Of a stretch of DNA of 64,000 nt, positions 1-10,666 are shown in pieces. Every line of letters begins with the position of its first letter. The first letter of the stretch is position 1. The position numbers and the translations under genes are program-made. The DNA comes from Leucocoprinus leucothites (taxonomy: Eukaryota > Basidiomycota > Agaricomycetes > Agaricales > Agaricaceae): positions 434,001 through 498,000 of the forward strand of contig JAACJO010000020.1 of assembly GCA_013368445.1 (NCBI GenBank), written 5' to 3'. The notes under the pieces were generated by a model, which saw only the letters and a list, made by a program, of their open reading frames with translations, was not told where the DNA came from and did not search any database.

Positions 1-206
1 TCAGGATCCTAGTACAGTGTTCGAGAATTTCCCAAAGTAAATAAAACAGCATTTAGTTCCCTCGCACATTTCGCATTATTCAGCAGTAATTACATAAATC
101 CTCATCAACTTCTCATACTTCCCCTCAAATTCATTAGAGGTTACATTCTAGCTACCTAGCTAGTACTCCACTTGACGTTATATCCATACGTCAAAGAAAC
201 TCTACA
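1..206 (-). repeat. L1340 element, inverted left copy (cut by window edge)
   Basis: These 206 bases are an exact reverse complement of 6375-6580, the first 206 bases of the L1340 copy at 6375-7714. The match runs to the first base of the window, so the copy probably continues upstream. Its inner end, read on the minus strand, is TGTAGAG, the same terminus seen at 6375 and 23836. It abuts family I gag sequence at 207, so gag, pol and the extra ORF sit between two inverted copies of the same repeat. Confidence 0.9.
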
Positions 207-640
207 ATGTTACCCCACAACAGTACACTGAAGAAGCAAGAAGAAGACAAACTCCGTTTCCAGAAACCCCTGCAGAATCTAGCAGGACCATCGAACCAGA
301 ACCAGTCCTTGACATCACCCCAAGAACTGAAGACACCTCACAAGACAATCATTCAGAGCCCAGAGTTAACACTCCAAGTTCAGAAGAATCTGAATTTGAC
401 GAAGAAGACGAAGAAGAAGATGAAGAAGGAACAGATAGTGGAGAAAGAAGCCAACAGGAATCTGAAGGAAATCGAACAGAAGAGGAAGCAGAAGTACTCG
501 CAAGGGCAATTGATAATCTCAAACTCAAATCCCCAAAAAAGCCCAGAGTTGATAGACCCCCTTCCTACACCTTGAGCCCGACCTTTGAACATAGCCCAAG
601 GTTCCTCAGTCCCATTACAAACCCTATCCCCTTGAGCTTT

Positions 641-752
641 ACCAATTCCCCCACTAGTATTGCCAGTACCAGTACCCTACCAGCAACCATAGCTTTACCA
701 ATTCCCCCACCGGTATTGCCAGTACCAGTACCCTACCAACAACCAATCCCAA
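641..752 (+). repeat. 56 bp tandem duplication in gag copy B
   Basis: A unit beginning accaattcccccac at 641 is repeated from 697, a period of 56 bp. Copy A has a single unit. Since 56 is not a multiple of three, the duplication throws the N-terminal part of gag out of frame with the capsid part. Confidence 0.85.
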
Positions 753-2168
753 CATTACTACAGCCAGTACCACCATCACCATACCCGCTAACACCCAAAC
801 AAAAGGGAAAACAAAGGCAGTTGTCACCAACACAGGAGGTTCTTCAAATCGGAGAAGCCCCACACCACCACCACCAAATCCACAAGGAGGACCACCAAGT
901 CCCGGAGGTAATCCACCTGGAGGACCAGGAGGACCAGGAGGAGGACCACCAAATCCTAATCCAAACCCCCCGCCAAACCCAATGGCACAACCTCAAGCAG
1001 GATTCCAGCTTAAGTACCCAAAGCCCAACAGGTTTGATGGCAACCCAAGCTATTACAGACCATGGATGGCTGAAGTCGAACTCTACTTCGACTCATATAG
1101 TGTCACAGATGACCAATCAAGAATCAACTACACCCTTGGATTACTCGATGGAGCTGCCAAGTTATGGCAACAGGATTACAGACTTAGTCGAGCAGCTGCA
1201 GCTACCCAAGCAGGATACACCCCACACACCTTCGATGAGTTCAAGGATGTGCTCGAACAGTCATTTGCTCCAACACAACAGAGCTTTGAGGCTGAAAGAG
1301 AGCTCCGCTATTATAGACAATGAAACAAATACATCAAAGAATACATCGCCAACTTTTCCGTCCTTGCCTCACATGCAGGACTTACTGACAGCACTTCTCT
1401 CCAATCCTACTTCGCCGAAGGACTCGACAACGACGTCAGATTCGAAGCAATCCGAGCTGACCCCCAAACCCTCGCAGAATGGAAAACTGCTGCAAGGCAG
1501 GCATACAAAGTTGTCCAAGAGCAAAGGAGATACTGCATTGGAAATTCTAATCCAGGATCTTCAAACAGATCAAGAAAGACCAAAAAGAATAGTAGACAAC
1601 ATGGATCCCAACCACGATATAATGACGTCTATAGTCAACCCCTATCTAGACCCAGACGATCCGAGTGGGACATGGATATCGACAGAATATCAAGAGGAAT
1701 ATACCGATTATCAATCGAAGATGATCAGGAAGCAGACGACGGAGGTATATACAAACTTGGCACAGAGGATGATGATAATCCTGAAGAAGAGGAGAGTGAA
1801 GGAGAAGACATCAACCAAACATACAATGAAGGACCAAGCAACACAGACAGAGATGTCTATGGTTCACTATACTCCCACATCATTAATAACGTTCTCACCG
1901 ACGAACAAAGAATTGCACTCAAGAGAGGAGAATGCTTCTTCTGCCACAAGAAAGGACATTTCGCTAAATCTTGTCTGGCAAGGAAGGTTTGGTTTAAGTC
2001 AAGAGGAAAGACAAACATGGGATCGAAGCAGACGCAGAAGTCCCAGTCCAAACTGAAACAAGGGAATTGTAGACCTTTCAAGCCTAAAAGGAAAGATCCA
2101 GACGCCATGGTTTATGAAATAGAACAAGCTAGCGATGAAGACGACCCGTTTCAAGAATACTCAAATGA

Positions 2169-2175
2169 AAATTTT
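2169..2175 (+). promoter_or_regulatory. -1 ribosomal frameshift site between gag and pol (copy B)
   Basis: In the gag frame the sequence reads gaA AAT TTT TGA. This fits the X XXY YYZ heptamer rule and lies directly before the gag stop. A shift of -1 after TTT enters the pol frame, which is closed upstream by a stop at 2166. The same sequence is conserved in copy A at 10670-10676. I did not fold the downstream RNA for a stimulatory structure. Confidence 0.7.
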
Positions 2176-5100
2176 TGAGTACTTACGAAGATCAGATAGA
2201 CATCATCGATCTTCAATCAAACAAAGGATTAACAGTACATGTACCCATCTTGCTCCATACAACTAGAGCAAAACACAATCTACAAGCACTACTCGACTCA
2301 GGAGCTAGTGGAGAATTTATTGACCCACAACTAGTCGATACCTACAACTTGCCAAAATTCAAAATGAAAAAGGCAATCAAAATCCGTAATGCCAATGGAA
2401 CACAAAACCTATCAGGAAGTTGTACTCACTATACAAAATTAAAAATAGAAGTGAACAACAAAATTATGACGATCTCTCCAAGAATAGTCAAACTTGGATC
2501 AAACCAACTATTCTTAGGAATCACATGGTTAAAGAGATTCAATCCTGACATTGATTGGCAGAAACTGTCATTATGTTGGTGAGATGAAAATTCTCATACA
2601 ATCAAATTAACCAAAGTGAAAACCATCAATCAGTCGTATTATGAAATCAATGTGAAATCTAACACATCACAACAACTTCACAACTCGGCTACTAAACCTA
2701 AATGGGAATCAGACCCTGTGAAAGCTGTACCAAAGAAATTTCATCAGTTTCTCAAAGTCTTCAACAAAGATGAATCTGAGAAATTACCACCCAGACGTCC
2801 TTGGGATCACAAAATCGAGACTATACCTGAATTTGAACCCAAACAAATGCCAGTTTATCACCTGACACCTCAGGAAAGAACTGAACTCGACAAGTTTATT
2901 TCCGAAAATCTACAAAAGGGATATATTCAGAAATCCAAATCACCAATGGCCTCTTCCTTCTTCTTTGTAGGAAAGAAAGGAGGAGACTTACGTCCATGCC
3001 AAGATTATCGATTCCTTAACAAGAATATGATAAAGAATGCTCACCCAATACCGAGCATATCACGAATCATGGATAAACTCAAAGGATCTAATTGGTTCAC
3101 CAAGTTAGATGTCCGACTAGGATATAATAATGTCCGAATCCATGAAGGACATGAATGGAAAGCGGCATTCCGCACTCCAAATGGGTTATATGAACCCACA
3201 GTCATGTTCTTTGGAATGACAAATTCCCCTGCCACTTTCCAATCCATGATGGATCACATCTTTAAAGACCTTACTGAGAAAGGCGGAGTTATTATTTACA
3301 TGGATGACATCCTTATCCATGCGAAAACAAAGGAACAACTCAAAAGACTTACTAAACAAGTCTTGAAGATTCTACAACAGAACGAGTTGTATTTAAAGAC
3401 TGAGAAATGCGAATTCGAGAAGCAACGCCTAGAGTACCTCGGAGTTATCATAACTCTTGACTCTATCGAGATGGACCCAATTAAACTTAAGGGAATACAG
3501 GATTGGCCTGTACCCAAGTCTGTCCGAAATATCCGACAATTTATTGGATTTTGCAACTTCTATTGCAAATTCATTCACAACTTCTCAGCTATCGCACAAC
3601 CACTTAATGCATTACTTCGTAAAACAACAAAATTTGAATGGAACCCAGAAGCACAGAAAAGCTTTGAGAAGCTCAAGGAACAATTCCTTAAGCAACCTAT
3701 ACTTCAAATAGTTGATGAATCAAAGCCGTTCGAAATCGAATGTGATGCTTCCGCATTTGCTACTGGTGCAGTACTACTCCAAAGAGATTCAAATGGAGAT
3801 AAGCACCCTGTGGCTTATTATTCACAAACCCTCAACCCTGCAGAACAAAACTATCATGTGTCCGACCAAGAATTCCTTGCTATTATTAGAGCACTAAAGG
3901 AATGGTGACACTACCTCAAAGGATCAGCACACCCTATCATCATATGGTCTGATCACGAGAATCTCACCAGATGGTGAGAACCACAACAATTAAATCGAAG
4001 ACAAGCCAGATGGATGCTATACATGACGCGCTTCCATTACTCCATAAAGCACTTGGCTGGCAACAAAAATACTCTTGCCGATGCATTGAGTAGAAGACCA
4101 GACCTAGTCCCAGATGGAAAGGATAACGAAGATCTAGTTGCGATACCATCAGAAAAATTCATTAATTTCCTTTCTGAGGAAATTAAAGAAGAAATTAAAA
4201 ATAAACAAGAGAAGATCAACCCATCTGAAAGATTCACAGAAGATGATGGCATTTATAAATATCAGGGAAGACATGTGATACCTGAAGATGCTGAACTAAA
4301 AAGAAGACTTCTACAACATGTACATGATCACAAGACATCAGGACACCCAGGAACAGCCGAAACGTTCCGTAAACTATCTAAATTAGTTTACTGGCCTGGA
4401 ATGAACACATATGTTCAGAACTACATGAAAGGATGCCCTATTTGTCAACAGTACAAAATCAACCGTCATCTGGTTAAACCACCAATGCAACCAATTAAAG
4501 GCCCTTCTTCCACAAGGCCCTTTTCCCAAATATCCATGGATCTTATCACAGATCTACCACCTGATGATGGATATGATTGTATATTGTCCATAGTGGACCA
4601 TGGACTTACGAAAGGGATAATCCTAACTCCAACAAAGAAGACAGTAAATGCTGATGGCATTGCTGAAATTCTTATTGACAAAGTATTTTCGAAATATGGA
4701 ACACCAAACAAAATAATCTCAGATCGAGATCCACGATTTGCTGCTAAATCAATGCAAAAACTATATGAAAAACTCAATATTACACCAGCCCTGTCTACAG
4801 CATATCATCCACAGACAGACGGAACTACCGAAAGGTACAACCAAGAAATCGAGTTTTACTTAGCAGTTTACACATCACAAAACCCAACCATATGGAAACG
4901 AGCACTTCCAATGATTGAATTCGTACACAATATGAAACCCCATTCTGGAAGAAAACACTCACCATACAAATTAATCCTAGGATATAACCCACAAGTGTTT
5001 ATCTCAGATATACAGTAGAGACAGACACACCTTCTATCAATGAGAAGTCTCTATTCTTGGAACAAGTCCGAGAAGCAGCTTTAGAGGCACATGAACGAAC

Positions 5101-5584
5101 ATGTCTCATGATGGCTCAAAGAAAGAACCAACCATGGACACCATTCAAAGTAGGAGACCGAGTTTGGTTAGATAACCGAAATCTCCCTTTACCCTATGCT
5201 TCTAAGAAGCTTAATCAAAGAAGAGAAGGTCCATTTACTATTATTAGAAAGACCTCTCCAGTCAACTACGAACTCAAACTACCACAAAAATGGAAGATTC
5301 ACAACAAGTTCCATGCTTCACTTCTCATGCCAGTAACTGAGAATGACGTTTATGGTAAACACAACCCTAAACCACCACCTGTTCTAGTCTCAGGAGAAGA
5401 ACAATACAAAGTCAAAGCAGTCCTAAATCATAGAACTCGCAGACTACGTTCTGGAACAAGAATAGAATACCTAATTCGTTGGAAAGGATACGGACCTACT
5501 GAAGACTCATGGGAACCAGAAAAAAATCTTGAAAATTCAAAAGAAATAATTCAAGAGTATAAAAGCCAGCACAATCTCTCTTAA
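2169..5584 (+). pseudogene. pol: Family I pol (copy B): PR-RT-RNase H-IN-chromodomain
   Basis: This is the replication and integration polyprotein of a chromovirus. Domains in order: aspartic protease with LLDSGASGEFID near 2295; reverse transcriptase with the intact catalytic motif YMDDILIH at 3297; RNase H with an ECDAS motif near 3740; integrase with an HHCC zinc finger ending CPICQQYK near 4440, then the catalytic residues in MDLITDLPP, ISDRDPRF and GTTERYNQEIEF; and a chromodomain (LIRWKGYGPTEDSWEPEKNL) near 5470-5535. Lesions: TGA at 2580 (CGA in copy A), TGA at 3906 (CAA in A), TGA at 3975 (also in A), and a frameshift near 5012 that moves the integrase C-terminus into another frame starting about 5019. 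Otherwise the length matches a complete chromovirus pol. Confidence 0.9.
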
Positions 5585-5599
5585 CATTCCCCAGCTTCA

Positions 5600-6379
5600 A
5601 TGACTACTTCAGAAGTCAGTGAACAACCAACAGTACCAGTCTTTGGAACTATTATTTGCGAATCACCCTCACCTATTACCCCTCCTACTACACCGACCAA
5701 CACCATCGACGATGCGAACAAGGTCAAAGAAAGTCCTGGTCTTGCCTCATCGCAAGAACAAGGCACCAAATCCCCTGCCGGAGATAGTGCAGGTGGAGAC
5801 ACTAGCGGTGAAAACTCTTCACCCTATAAAGAGAATGCCACCCTATGATGAGCATTTCTTCGAGAACAGAAAGCCATTGACTTTCTCTCTGCCTACAGCA
5901 GCAATCCTAGACTCACTTCATATGTCTACAACATCGGGAATCAGATTGATGCTCTCGCTTCTGCAAGAAGTGAATACAAGTGTCTCCAGGAAGAAATGGA
6001 CTTCCATCTTAGTAACCTGGCACACCATATCCCTAGGGGTCCCTATACTCAGAACATCATCCAACACATCCAACGCACTGACCTGGACGGAGATTACTTC
6101 GCTACGCTCAAGCATCAACAAGCTCCAGAGTGACGTGCACAGAATCCTGAGCGTACCTCAGCTGATGACGAGGGAAAAACTTCCCCACCTAGCGTCAAAC
6201 CTCAACAACGTCATGATGTGGCTACACACAATGCCATATTACCAAGTACACCCCCTCCAACGCCTACTAACGAGCCTCCTCGAAATACCAATCGAGACGC
6301 AACTTGCCCTGGACGTACTAGTCGAACCTGCGACATATGTCACGGAATGGGTCATATCAAGACGCTTTGCCTGGTGTAG
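5600..6379 (+). pseudogene. Family I third ORF with C-terminal zinc knuckle
   Basis: The frame starts with ATG at 5600, 16 bases after the pol stop, and runs to a stop at 6377-6379, about 259 codons. It contains a Thr/Pro/Ser-rich N-terminus, a central helix-rich region (LASARSEYKCLQEEMDFHL near 5965), a Pro-rich linker, and a CCHC knuckle CDICHGMGHIKTLC at 6329-6370. Three in-frame TGA codons (5846, 5849, 6131) break it; each could come from CGA by one C-to-T change. The stop overlaps the TGTAGAG start of L1340, so the true C-terminus may have been cut off. I do not recognise the family. A nucleic-acid-binding accessory protein is an inference from the knuckle. Confidence 0.65.
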
Positions 6380-7714
6380 AGTTTCTTTGACGTATGGATA
6401 TAACGTCAAGTGGAGTACTAGCTAGGTAGCTAGAATGTAACCTCTAATGAATTTGAGGGGAAGTATGAGAAGTTGATGAGGATTTATGTAATTACTGCTG
6501 AATAATGCGAAATGTGCGAGGGAACTAAATGCTGTTTTATTTACTTTGGGAAATTCTCGAACACTGTACTAGGATCCTGATTAAGTGCACAGTTTGCGAC
6601 TCTTAGTTGACTGCTATAGCTAAGATCTTTTATCCTGAAGCCGTCTCTGTCTCCCTCTAAGGTCAACTGGACCTTGTCTATAATCACCCACTCAGTCACA
6701 CACTGGTGCTGGTGCAGTCTATACGCTTTAACTACAAGCTCTCTTAGCTTGGTAGCTACTTTGCTGTGACGCTAGGTCGAACTCGAGACATCTTGGGATA
6801 TTTCTTAGATTGACTAGTAGGAGTCTTTCCTGTTAGAGTTCTCTTAGAAGGTTGATCACTTATTCACTCAACAAATGCTTAGTTTGTGGTCTGCACACCC
6901 TATAGCACTATGGAGGCGTAGGATTCCTTGCCTATCTGCACGCTGTCGGGCCCTTTTTATATTATTTGAGAGATACGAAAATAGACGAAATATTCTAGAA
7001 AGAAATAGGTATGACTCAAAATTGACTAATAGAAATTGACTGAATTGTCCTGGATTCAACTGGGTATACTTTTATGATGCAACGCTGACCGGTAGGTCCG
7101 TTCGATCGCTAGGTTGTCGTATGGGTAGCGGAGTAGCTACCATGCGAGTTTCTTTCATTAATCCTTTTTTAATCATAGGTAAGCATTTCGGCTGTGATAT
7201 TTTCTTTAACCGAGGGCCCCTGACACGTCAATGCGACCATCGGTTTGCTTTGGCCAGTACAGTTGGATGACTGAGCAGTGCAGAAATGACGTAGCTAAGC
7301 AGCGGGGTAGCTAGGTTCCTGTCTTGTACATGTGGAAAACGCAGATCGTTGTCTGTTAACTGGTCCATTGGTTCTTCTGATCCGGTTCTAGACCTTGGTC
7401 CTTATTTTTAGATCGTTCGGATCATTCTCGGCGCGGAGGTTTCCCTCGAGTCCTAAAGCGGTAATTCGGAGATGCGGTGTCCTGAAGTCGAGGGTTCGAA
7501 TCCCCAGAATGGTTCACAATAGTGGACAGCTGTACTAGATTACCAGTCTTGCCTGCCGTATTGGTTGACCGCATTACTTCTTAGTAAGTAGCTTTGTAGC
7601 TACACCGCTATCGCACTATAGGGCTCTTAGGCATAGCATTATTCTTTTATAATACTAAGTGTGAAACCGCGAAAATATTAGTATTTCTTGTTTATTTTCG
7701 GTTTTTGCGTCACA
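6375..7714 (+). repeat. L1340 LTR-like element
   Basis: This 1340 bp repeat starts TGTAGAG and ends GTCACA (TG...CA termini), and is also present at 23836-25179 and, inverted, at 1-206. Flanking bases do not form a target duplication (CCTGG on the left, ACGGT on the right). On the left it follows copy B; on the right it interrupts the integrase gene of copy A exactly at 7715. A purine-rich motif (gaggggaag) lies inside it at about 6455-6463, which resembles a polypurine tract and leaves open that the true LTR begins near 6464. It also contains a perfect RNA polymerase III B-box at 7493-7503. Confidence 0.75.
7493..7503 (+). promoter_or_regulatory. tRNA-like B-box in L1340
   Basis: GGTTCGAATCC is an exact B-box, within a stretch that looks like the T-arm side of a tRNA. 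A decayed version (GGTTCAAATCC) is at the same place in the copy at 23836-25179. I could not build a full cloverleaf or find a convincing A-box, so it may be a tRNA relic rather than a working promoter. Confidence 0.4.
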
Positions 7715-8874
7715 ACGGTTGATCTTGTATTGTTGACAAATAGGGCATCCTTTCACGTAGTTCTGAACATATGTGTTCATTCCAGGCCAGTAAACTAATT
7801 TAGATAGTTTACAGAACGTTTCGGCTGTTTCTGGGTGTCCTGATGTCTCATGATTATGTACATGTTGTAGAAGTCTTCTTTTTAGTTCAGCATCTTCAGG
7901 TATCACATGTCTTCCCTGATATTTATAAATGCCATCATCTTCTGTAAATCTTTCAGATGGGGCAATCTTCTCCTGTTTATTTTTAATTTCTTCTTTAATT
8001 TCGTCAGAAAGGAAGTTAATGAATTTTTCTGATGGTATCGCAACTAGATCTTCATTATCTTTTTCATCTGGGACTAGGTCTGGTCTTCTACTCAATGCAT
8101 CGGCAAGAGTATTTTTATTGCCAGCCAAATGCTTTATGGAGTAATGGAAGCATATCATGTACAGCATCCATCTGGCTTGTCTTTGATTTAATTGTTGTGG
8201 TTCTCACCATCTGGTGAGATTCTCATGATCAGACCATATGATGATAGGGTGTGCTGATCCTTTGAGGTAGTGTTGCCATTCCTTTAGTGCTCTAATAATA
8301 GCAAGGAATTCTTGGTTGGACACATGATATTTTCGTTCTGCAGGGTTGAGGGTTTGTGAATAATAAGCCACAGGGTGCTTATCTCCATTTGAATCTCTTT
8401 GGAGTAGTACTGCACTAGTAGCAAATGCGGAAGCATCACATTCAATTTTGGATGGCTTTGATTTGTCGACTATTTGGAGTATAGGTTGCTTAAGGAATTG
8501 TTCCTTGAGCTTCTCAAAGCTTTTCTGTGCTTCTGGGTTCCATTCAAATTTTTGTTGTTTCACGAAGTAATGTATTAAGTGGTTGTGCAATAGCTGAGAA
8601 GTTGTGAATGAATTTGAGATAGAAGTTGCAGAAACCAATAAACTGTCTGATATTTCGGACAGACTTGGGTACAGGCCAATCCTGTATTCCCCTAAGTTTA
8701 ACTGGGTCCATCTTGATAGAGTCAGGAGTTATGATAACTCCGATCTAGATGTTGCTTCTCAAATTTGCATTTCTCAGTCTTTAAATACAACTCATTCTGT
8801 TGTAGAATCTTTAAGACTTGTTTAGTAAGTCTTTCAAGTTGTTCTTTTGTTTTTGCATGGATAAGGATGTCATC

Positions 8875-9538
8875 TGTTATGTATATTGATTATATCTAGC
8901 ATTTGTTCCATCTACAATACAAAGTCGATATTAGCTTTACTTAAGTAATATCGCAATTATGTTTTCCTTTTATTTGTTCTTGTATTTTCTTATTTGTTTT
9001 GACTCATTTACTTTGTCTGGTTATGACTTGTTATGACTTGTTTGGTTTTGTTTGTATTTTGATGACATGTGATTGTTAAATATAGCTGCGCTATATTTGG
9101 ACTTACCTTGTGATCGATCAGATGATCAAAGAAGAACTTCTTTAGAAGAACTTCTAAAGCTTCTTTGACAGATCGTGTCTTATATAGTTTAATTAGCATT
9201 AAGGAAGCTGTACGCTTCTCTTCTTTCATTAGAAGCCCTTAGCCCTAGTTAATAATAGATACAGACTTGTATCGTATATAAGTCGTCGACATCTACCAAG
9301 GAGAAACATCGTTTCTACTTGGTTAGGTGGAGACTCAATACGAGCCTTTATCTATACAAAGTCGAATTGAACTTAAGCTCTAAGATCTCAATTACTGAAG
9401 TCTTTACTATTATAATCGCTGTATTATAACTCTGACTTAGTAAACAACTTTGTCGCTTACTGAGAAGGAGTCCCCTTTGATAAGATCAACCAAATACTTA
9501 TCGCACCAGCTTAGGACTGGGCCAGCGTCACTATAACA
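8875..9538 (-). mobile_element. Solo LTR of family I, inserted in YMDD of copy A
   Basis: This 664 bp repeat has TGTTAT...ATAACA ends and is flanked by the 5 bp direct repeat TCATC (8870-8874 and 9539-9543). Removing it restores the sequence seen in copy B around 3296-3310. Element polarity is set by TATATAAG boxes, which read along the plus-strand text here, so its sense direction is plus; it is given as '-' only relative to the form starting TGTTATAGTGACG. Confidence 0.9.
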
Positions 9539-10666
9539 TCATCCATATATATGATAACTCTGCCCTTCTCAGTAAGGTCTTTAAAGATGTGATCCATCAT
9601 GGATTGGAAGGTAGTGGGTGAATTCGTCATTCAAAGAACATGACTGTGGGTTTGTATAACCCATTAGGAGTGCAGAATGCCGCTTTCCTTTCATGTCCTT
9701 CATGGATTCAGACATTATTATATCCTAGTTGGACATCTAATTTGGTAAACCAATTAGATCCTTTGAGTTTATCCATGATTCATGATATGCTCGGTATAGG
9801 GTGAGCATTCTTTATTGTATTCTTGTTAAGGAATCGATAATCTTGACATGGATGTAAGTCTCCTCCTTTCTTTCCTACAAAGAAGAAAGAAGAGGCCATA
9901 GGCGATTTGGATTTCTGAATATATCCCTTTTGTAGGTTTTCGGAAATAAACTTGTCAAGTTCAGTTCTCTCCTGAGGTGTTAGGTGATAAACTGGCATTT
10001 GTTTGGGTTCAAATTTGGGTATAGTCTCGATTTTGTGATCCCAAGGACGTCTGGGTGGTAATTTCTCTGATTTGTCTTTATTGAAGACTCTGAGAAACTG
10101 ATGAAATTTCTTTGGTATGGCTTTTACAGGGTCTGATTCCCATTTAGGTTTAGTAGCCGAGTTGTGAAGTTGTTGTGATGTGTTAGATTTCACATTGATT
10201 TCATAATACGACTGATTGATGGTTTTCACTTTGGTTAATTTGATTGTGTGAGAGTTTTCATCTCGCCAACATAATGACAGTTTCTGCCAATCAACGTCAG
10301 GATTAAATCTCTTTAACCATGTGATTCCTAAGAATAGTTGGTTTGATCCAAGTTTGACTATTCTTGGAGAGATCGTCATAATCTTGTTGTTCACTTCTAT
10401 TTTTAATTTTGTATAGTGAGTACAACTTCCTGATAGGTTTTGTGTTCCGTCAGCATTACAGATTTTGATTGCCTTCTTCATTTTGAATTTTGGCAGGTTG
10501 TAAGTATTGACTAGTTGTGGGTCGATGAATTCTCCACTAGCTCCTGAATCAAGTAGTGCTTGTAGATTGTGTTTTGCTCTAGTTGTATGGAGCAATATTG
10601 GTACATGTACTGTTAATCCTTTGTTTGATTGAAGATCAATGACATCTATCTGATCTTCATGAGTAC

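Larger units (their letters stand above)
209..2178 (+). pseudogene. gag: Family I gag (copy B), truncated and frameshifted
   Basis: This is the structural polyprotein of a Ty3/gypsy element, which would form the virus-like particle. The N-terminal acidic, Pro/Ser-rich region is in frame from 209. After the 56 bp duplication at 641-752 the reading frame moves, and the capsid-like region begins MAQPQAGFQLKYPKPNRF at 982. A CCHC zinc knuckle (CFFCHKKGHFAKSC) lies at 1933-1974. There is a TGA at 1321-1323 where copy A has CAA. Compared with copy A, which starts at MDPAEFARQ, roughly 110 N-terminal codons are missing. The gag stop at 2176-2178 directly follows a slippery heptamer leading into pol. 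A long alternative +1 frame, open from 572 to 2056, overlaps this gene. Confidence 0.85.
207..6374 (+). mobile_element. Family I Ty3/gypsy chromovirus, copy B (internal fragment)
   Basis: This fragment holds, in order, a 5'-truncated gag, pol (protease, reverse transcriptase, RNase H, integrase, chromodomain) and a third ORF ending in a zinc knuckle. It is a close relative of copy A on the minus strand at 7715-14105. Copy A shows that family I has a 664 bp LTR (TGTTAT...ATAACA), but no such LTR borders copy B; both of its ends stop at L1340 termini. By comparison with A, about 110 codons of gag, the leader and the 5' LTR are missing. The copy is dead: several in-frame stops, a frameshifting duplication in gag and a frameshift in integrase. 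Confidence 0.85.

Noticed and set aside
5619..6425. 268-codon ORF after family I pol
   Set aside because: It overlaps the zinc-knuckle frame 5600-6379 and runs into L1340. Its composition (Ser/Thr/Leu-rich, no motif) suggests a shadow frame.
6375..7714. L1340 as the genuine 3' LTR of copy B
   Set aside because: Attractive, because it follows gag-pol in the right direction. Copy A, however, has the 664 bp LTR with a matching self-primer site, the left L1340 is inverted, and no purine tract precedes 6375. I kept it as a separate element.
9008..9229. 73-codon ORF starting MKEEKRTASL, also at 55492-55713
   Set aside because: It lies inside the family I LTR and is open only in some copies. It overlaps promoter sequence, so it is most likely chance coding in a repeat.
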